From Lepisosteus oculatus (lineage: Eukaryota > Chordata > Actinopteri > Semionotiformes > Lepisosteidae), in the NCBI RefSeq assembly GCF_040954835.1, contig NC_090716.1, forward strand, positions 17,235,275 through 17,299,274: DNA of 64,000 nt, read 5' to 3'. This document shows, piece by piece, positions 62,251-64,000 of the stretch (position 1 is the first letter of the stretch; each line of letters begins with the position of its first letter). Position numbers and translations under genes: made by a program. The notes beneath the pieces were generated by a model. That model saw only the letters and a program-made list of their open reading frames with translations, was not told the origin of the DNA and searched no databases.

Positions 62251-63499
62251 TCAGGAAAAAGCCATAGGGAGGTCAAACACAGAGCCGATGAGGTCGTATA
62301 GACTGTTGTGTGAGAACTGAAGGCTGATGCTGTCATTGTGGATGGAAGTTGCCCCCTCATGCTGAGCCACTTCATGGAAATACTTGCAGATCAGAGGCAG
62401 AACCTGGCAAACAGACAGAAACAGTATCAGAGCAAAGGGGTATCATGCCTAGCTGTGCTGATGAGCGATGTAGATCATTACTGATGGTCCCTATTAATTA
62501 AGAAATTGAAGTAGGGATAATATTAATTGCTTACACTTATATAGCGCTTTTCTGGACACTCCACTCAAAGCGCTTTACAGGTAATGGGGACTCACCTCCA
62601 CCACCACCAATGTGCAGCCCCACCTGGATGATGCGACGGCAGCCATAGTGCGCCAGAACGCTCACCACACACCAGCTCTCAGTGCGGAGGAGAGAAGAGT
62701 AATGAAACCATTTCATAGATAGGGACTATTAGGAGGCCATGATTGGCAAGGGCCAATGGGAAATTTGGCCAGGACGCTGGGGTTACACCCCTACTCTTTT
62801 CGAGAAACGCCCTGGGATTTTTAATGACCACAGAGAGTCAGGACCTCGGTTTTACGTCTCATCTGAAGGACGGCGCCAGTTCACAGTATAGTGTCCCCAT
62901 CACTATACTGGGGCATTAGGACCCACATGGACCACAGGGTGAGCGCCCCCTGTTGGCCCCACTAACACCTCTTCCAGCAGCAACCTTAGTTTTTTCCAGG
63001 AGGTCTCCCATCAGGGATGAGGGTGGCACGGTGGGGCAGTAGTCGGCATTACTGTCTTTCAGCCCTGGGGCAATGGGTTCAATTCTTGAATGGAGTCTGT
63101 ATGTTCTTCCGATGTTCTTGTGGGGTTTCCTCTGGGTTCTTTGATTTCCTCCCACAGTCCAAAGACATACTGGTAGGTAAACTGGCTTCAGAAAGAATTG
63201 CCCCTAGTGTGAATGGTTGCATGTCTGTCTGCCCTGAGGTAGACTGGCCCCCATCCACAGCGCACCCTGCCTTGTGCCTACTGTTTGCCAGGATAGGCTC
63301 CAGGCCCCCCACAACCCTCCATTAATTGGAAGAACCAATTACAAAATGGCTGGATAGATGGAAGTAAGAATGACTGGAATTACCTTTACTATAATTAATT
63401 TCTTCTCTCTGGGTTTTCCATCTGGGAATTTTTCTCCAAAGCAAAGGTAGATTGTGTATTCTGGGGATCCACGCTTGTTTTCTTTAAACTCCTTCAGTT
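62251..63499 (-). CDS. IRF7: IRF7, last two coding exons (3' end)
   Basis: Minus-strand exons 63499-63384 and 62403-62251 (stop TGA 62253-62251). The first reads [20 protein letters not shown] and [18 protein letters not shown], closely matching the end of the interferon regulatory factor association domain; in IRF7 this part is RRGSPRYTIYLGFGQ. The last exon gives [12 protein letters not shown], then [20 protein letters not shown] and MAFS, aligning with the IRF7 signal-response tail (SLSLCLSSANSLYDDIE). IRF3 is the main alternative; the tail-to-tail position beside PHRF1 favours IRF7. IRF7 is the transcription factor for type I interferon, activated by TBK1/IKK-epsilon phosphorylation of the C-terminal serines. 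Junctions: TTTCAG|AACTG, AAG|GTAATT, TTTGCCAG|GTT. Upstream exons lie beyond the right edge. Confidence 0.9.
62521..63012 (-). repeat. 5S-derived SINE, 5'-truncated, in IRF7 intron
   Basis: Tail at the left (ATTGCTTACACTTATATAGC), body with GGATGATGCGACGGCAGCC and GGGGTTACACCCCTACTC, ending in CCAGGAGGTCTCCCATC, the reversed 5S C-box region. The rest of the 5S head is absent; a tRNA SINE begins 9 bp further on. Confidence 0.85.
63021..63362 (+). repeat. tRNA-derived SINE (V-SINE-like), full length, in IRF7 intron
   Basis: GGGTGGCACGGTGGGGCAGT head, CAATGGGTTCAATTC (B box), TTTCCTCCCACAGTCC, GTAGACTGGCCCCCATCC and the tail AAATGGCTGGATAGATGG. Confidence 0.88.
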
Positions 63500-63509
63500 C
63501 TGAAATGGA

Positions 63510-63930
63510 GAAAATATGCATATTTTTATTAAAGTCTGCTGTATTATTTAAATATATCATATCAATACTGACTTCTTATGTGGCAAGTAGGTAAATCATA
63601 GCAAGTAAATCAACATTTGTAAAGGTAATTTTATGTCCAGAACAATACAGCACATTTGTATTAGGGTGTATCCATATTTTATAGCTGTTGGTCAAGTCAC
63701 AGCTATTAAAGTGATTTTATAATGTGTGCAAGAACAACTTTTTCTGTCTCTGTAACATTTCTCATTACATACTAACAAGTAACTTCCATTGTCATAGAGG
63801 ATGTAAGTGGTTTAGGAAGTAATGGATTGTCTTCGAGCATTTGGCTTTTGTTCAGAAGTCCTTCTGAGTTTAGGAAAAAAATATTTGACAAGTGGCAATG
63901 AACTGGTGGAAAAAAGGTTTGGAAAAATGT
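63510..63930 (-). other. IRF7 intron upstream of the exon at 63384-63499
   Basis: No exon recognised. AT-rich. Confidence 0.4.
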
Positions 63931-63933
63931 TTC

Positions 63934-63982
63934 AGTGACTGGTGTCAACATGACTTGAGGAAAGAGGGCCTTTAAGAATTAG
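63934..63982 (+). repeat. 49-bp identical repeat, copy 2
   Basis: Exact match of 58543-58591. Close to the window edge, inside the IRF7 gene region. Confidence 0.9.
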
Positions 63983-64000
63983 TTGGTTTCTCAATGCACA

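Noticed and set aside
62053-62375. Open frames on both strands over the IRF7 last exon
   Set aside because: Out-of-frame shadows; the real frame is the minus-strand exon 62403-62251.
1-64000. CRISPR arrays, bacterial operons, prophage
   Set aside because: No spaced identical repeats of that kind; all gene structure is spliced vertebrate.

Overview
The window is nuclear DNA of a bony fish. The signs are spliced genes with GT-AG introns, large AT-rich introns and spacers, several tRNA-derived and 5S-rRNA-derived SINEs, L2/Rex-like LINE remains, a solo LTR, and miR-210 with the fish-type 3' end. Gene order is RASSF7 - mir-210 - PHRF1 - (ROCO gene) - IRF7. Apart from the ROCO gene this is the order around human 11p15.5 as I know it. 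I cannot name the species; a ray-finned fish, possibly non-teleost, is a guess.

Layout. (1) 1-8.2 kb, + strand: last three coding exons of a RASSF7/8-family gene (called RASSF7 by synteny); its first exon lies left of the window. (2) 8.2-15.8 kb: spacer with no gene I can support, one SINE and other repeat remains. (3) 15.86-18.1 kb, - strand: mir-210 locus. The hairpin is at 16201-16278, a likely host lncRNA exon lies downstream at 15865-16196, and CpG-rich DNA with hypoxia-response-like sites lies upstream. The stem base carries a 5' splice site and a 3' splice site, so the precursor may be a 76-nt mirtron-like intron. (4) 20.0-20.5 kb: CCAAT-box/CpG promoter, probably of PHRF1. (5) 24.9-44.1 kb, + strand: complete PHRF1. 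Seventeen coding exons were reconstructed with consistent phases, giving 1667 codons plus stop, close to the human protein; it has RING, PHD, RS-rich and C-terminal RNA polymerase II CTD-binding regions. The introns hold a solo LTR, an antisense LINE, SINEs, a MITE-like element and a local duplication. (6) 47.3-57.9 kb, + strand: LRR-Roc-COR (ROCO) gene of about 888 codons, with a possible RHIM-like motif at its C-terminus; I do not know it from this place in mammals. (7) 62.25-63.5 kb, - strand: the last two exons of IRF7, convergent with PHRF1; their intron is nearly all SINE.

How the genes relate. RASSF7, PHRF1 and IRF7 form a conserved synteny block around the hypoxia microRNA. The ROCO gene next to IRF7, with a putative amyloid-type signalling motif, is the best candidate here for something not well described. 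All gene calls come from reading translated exons and splice sites by eye; no alignment or database search was run.
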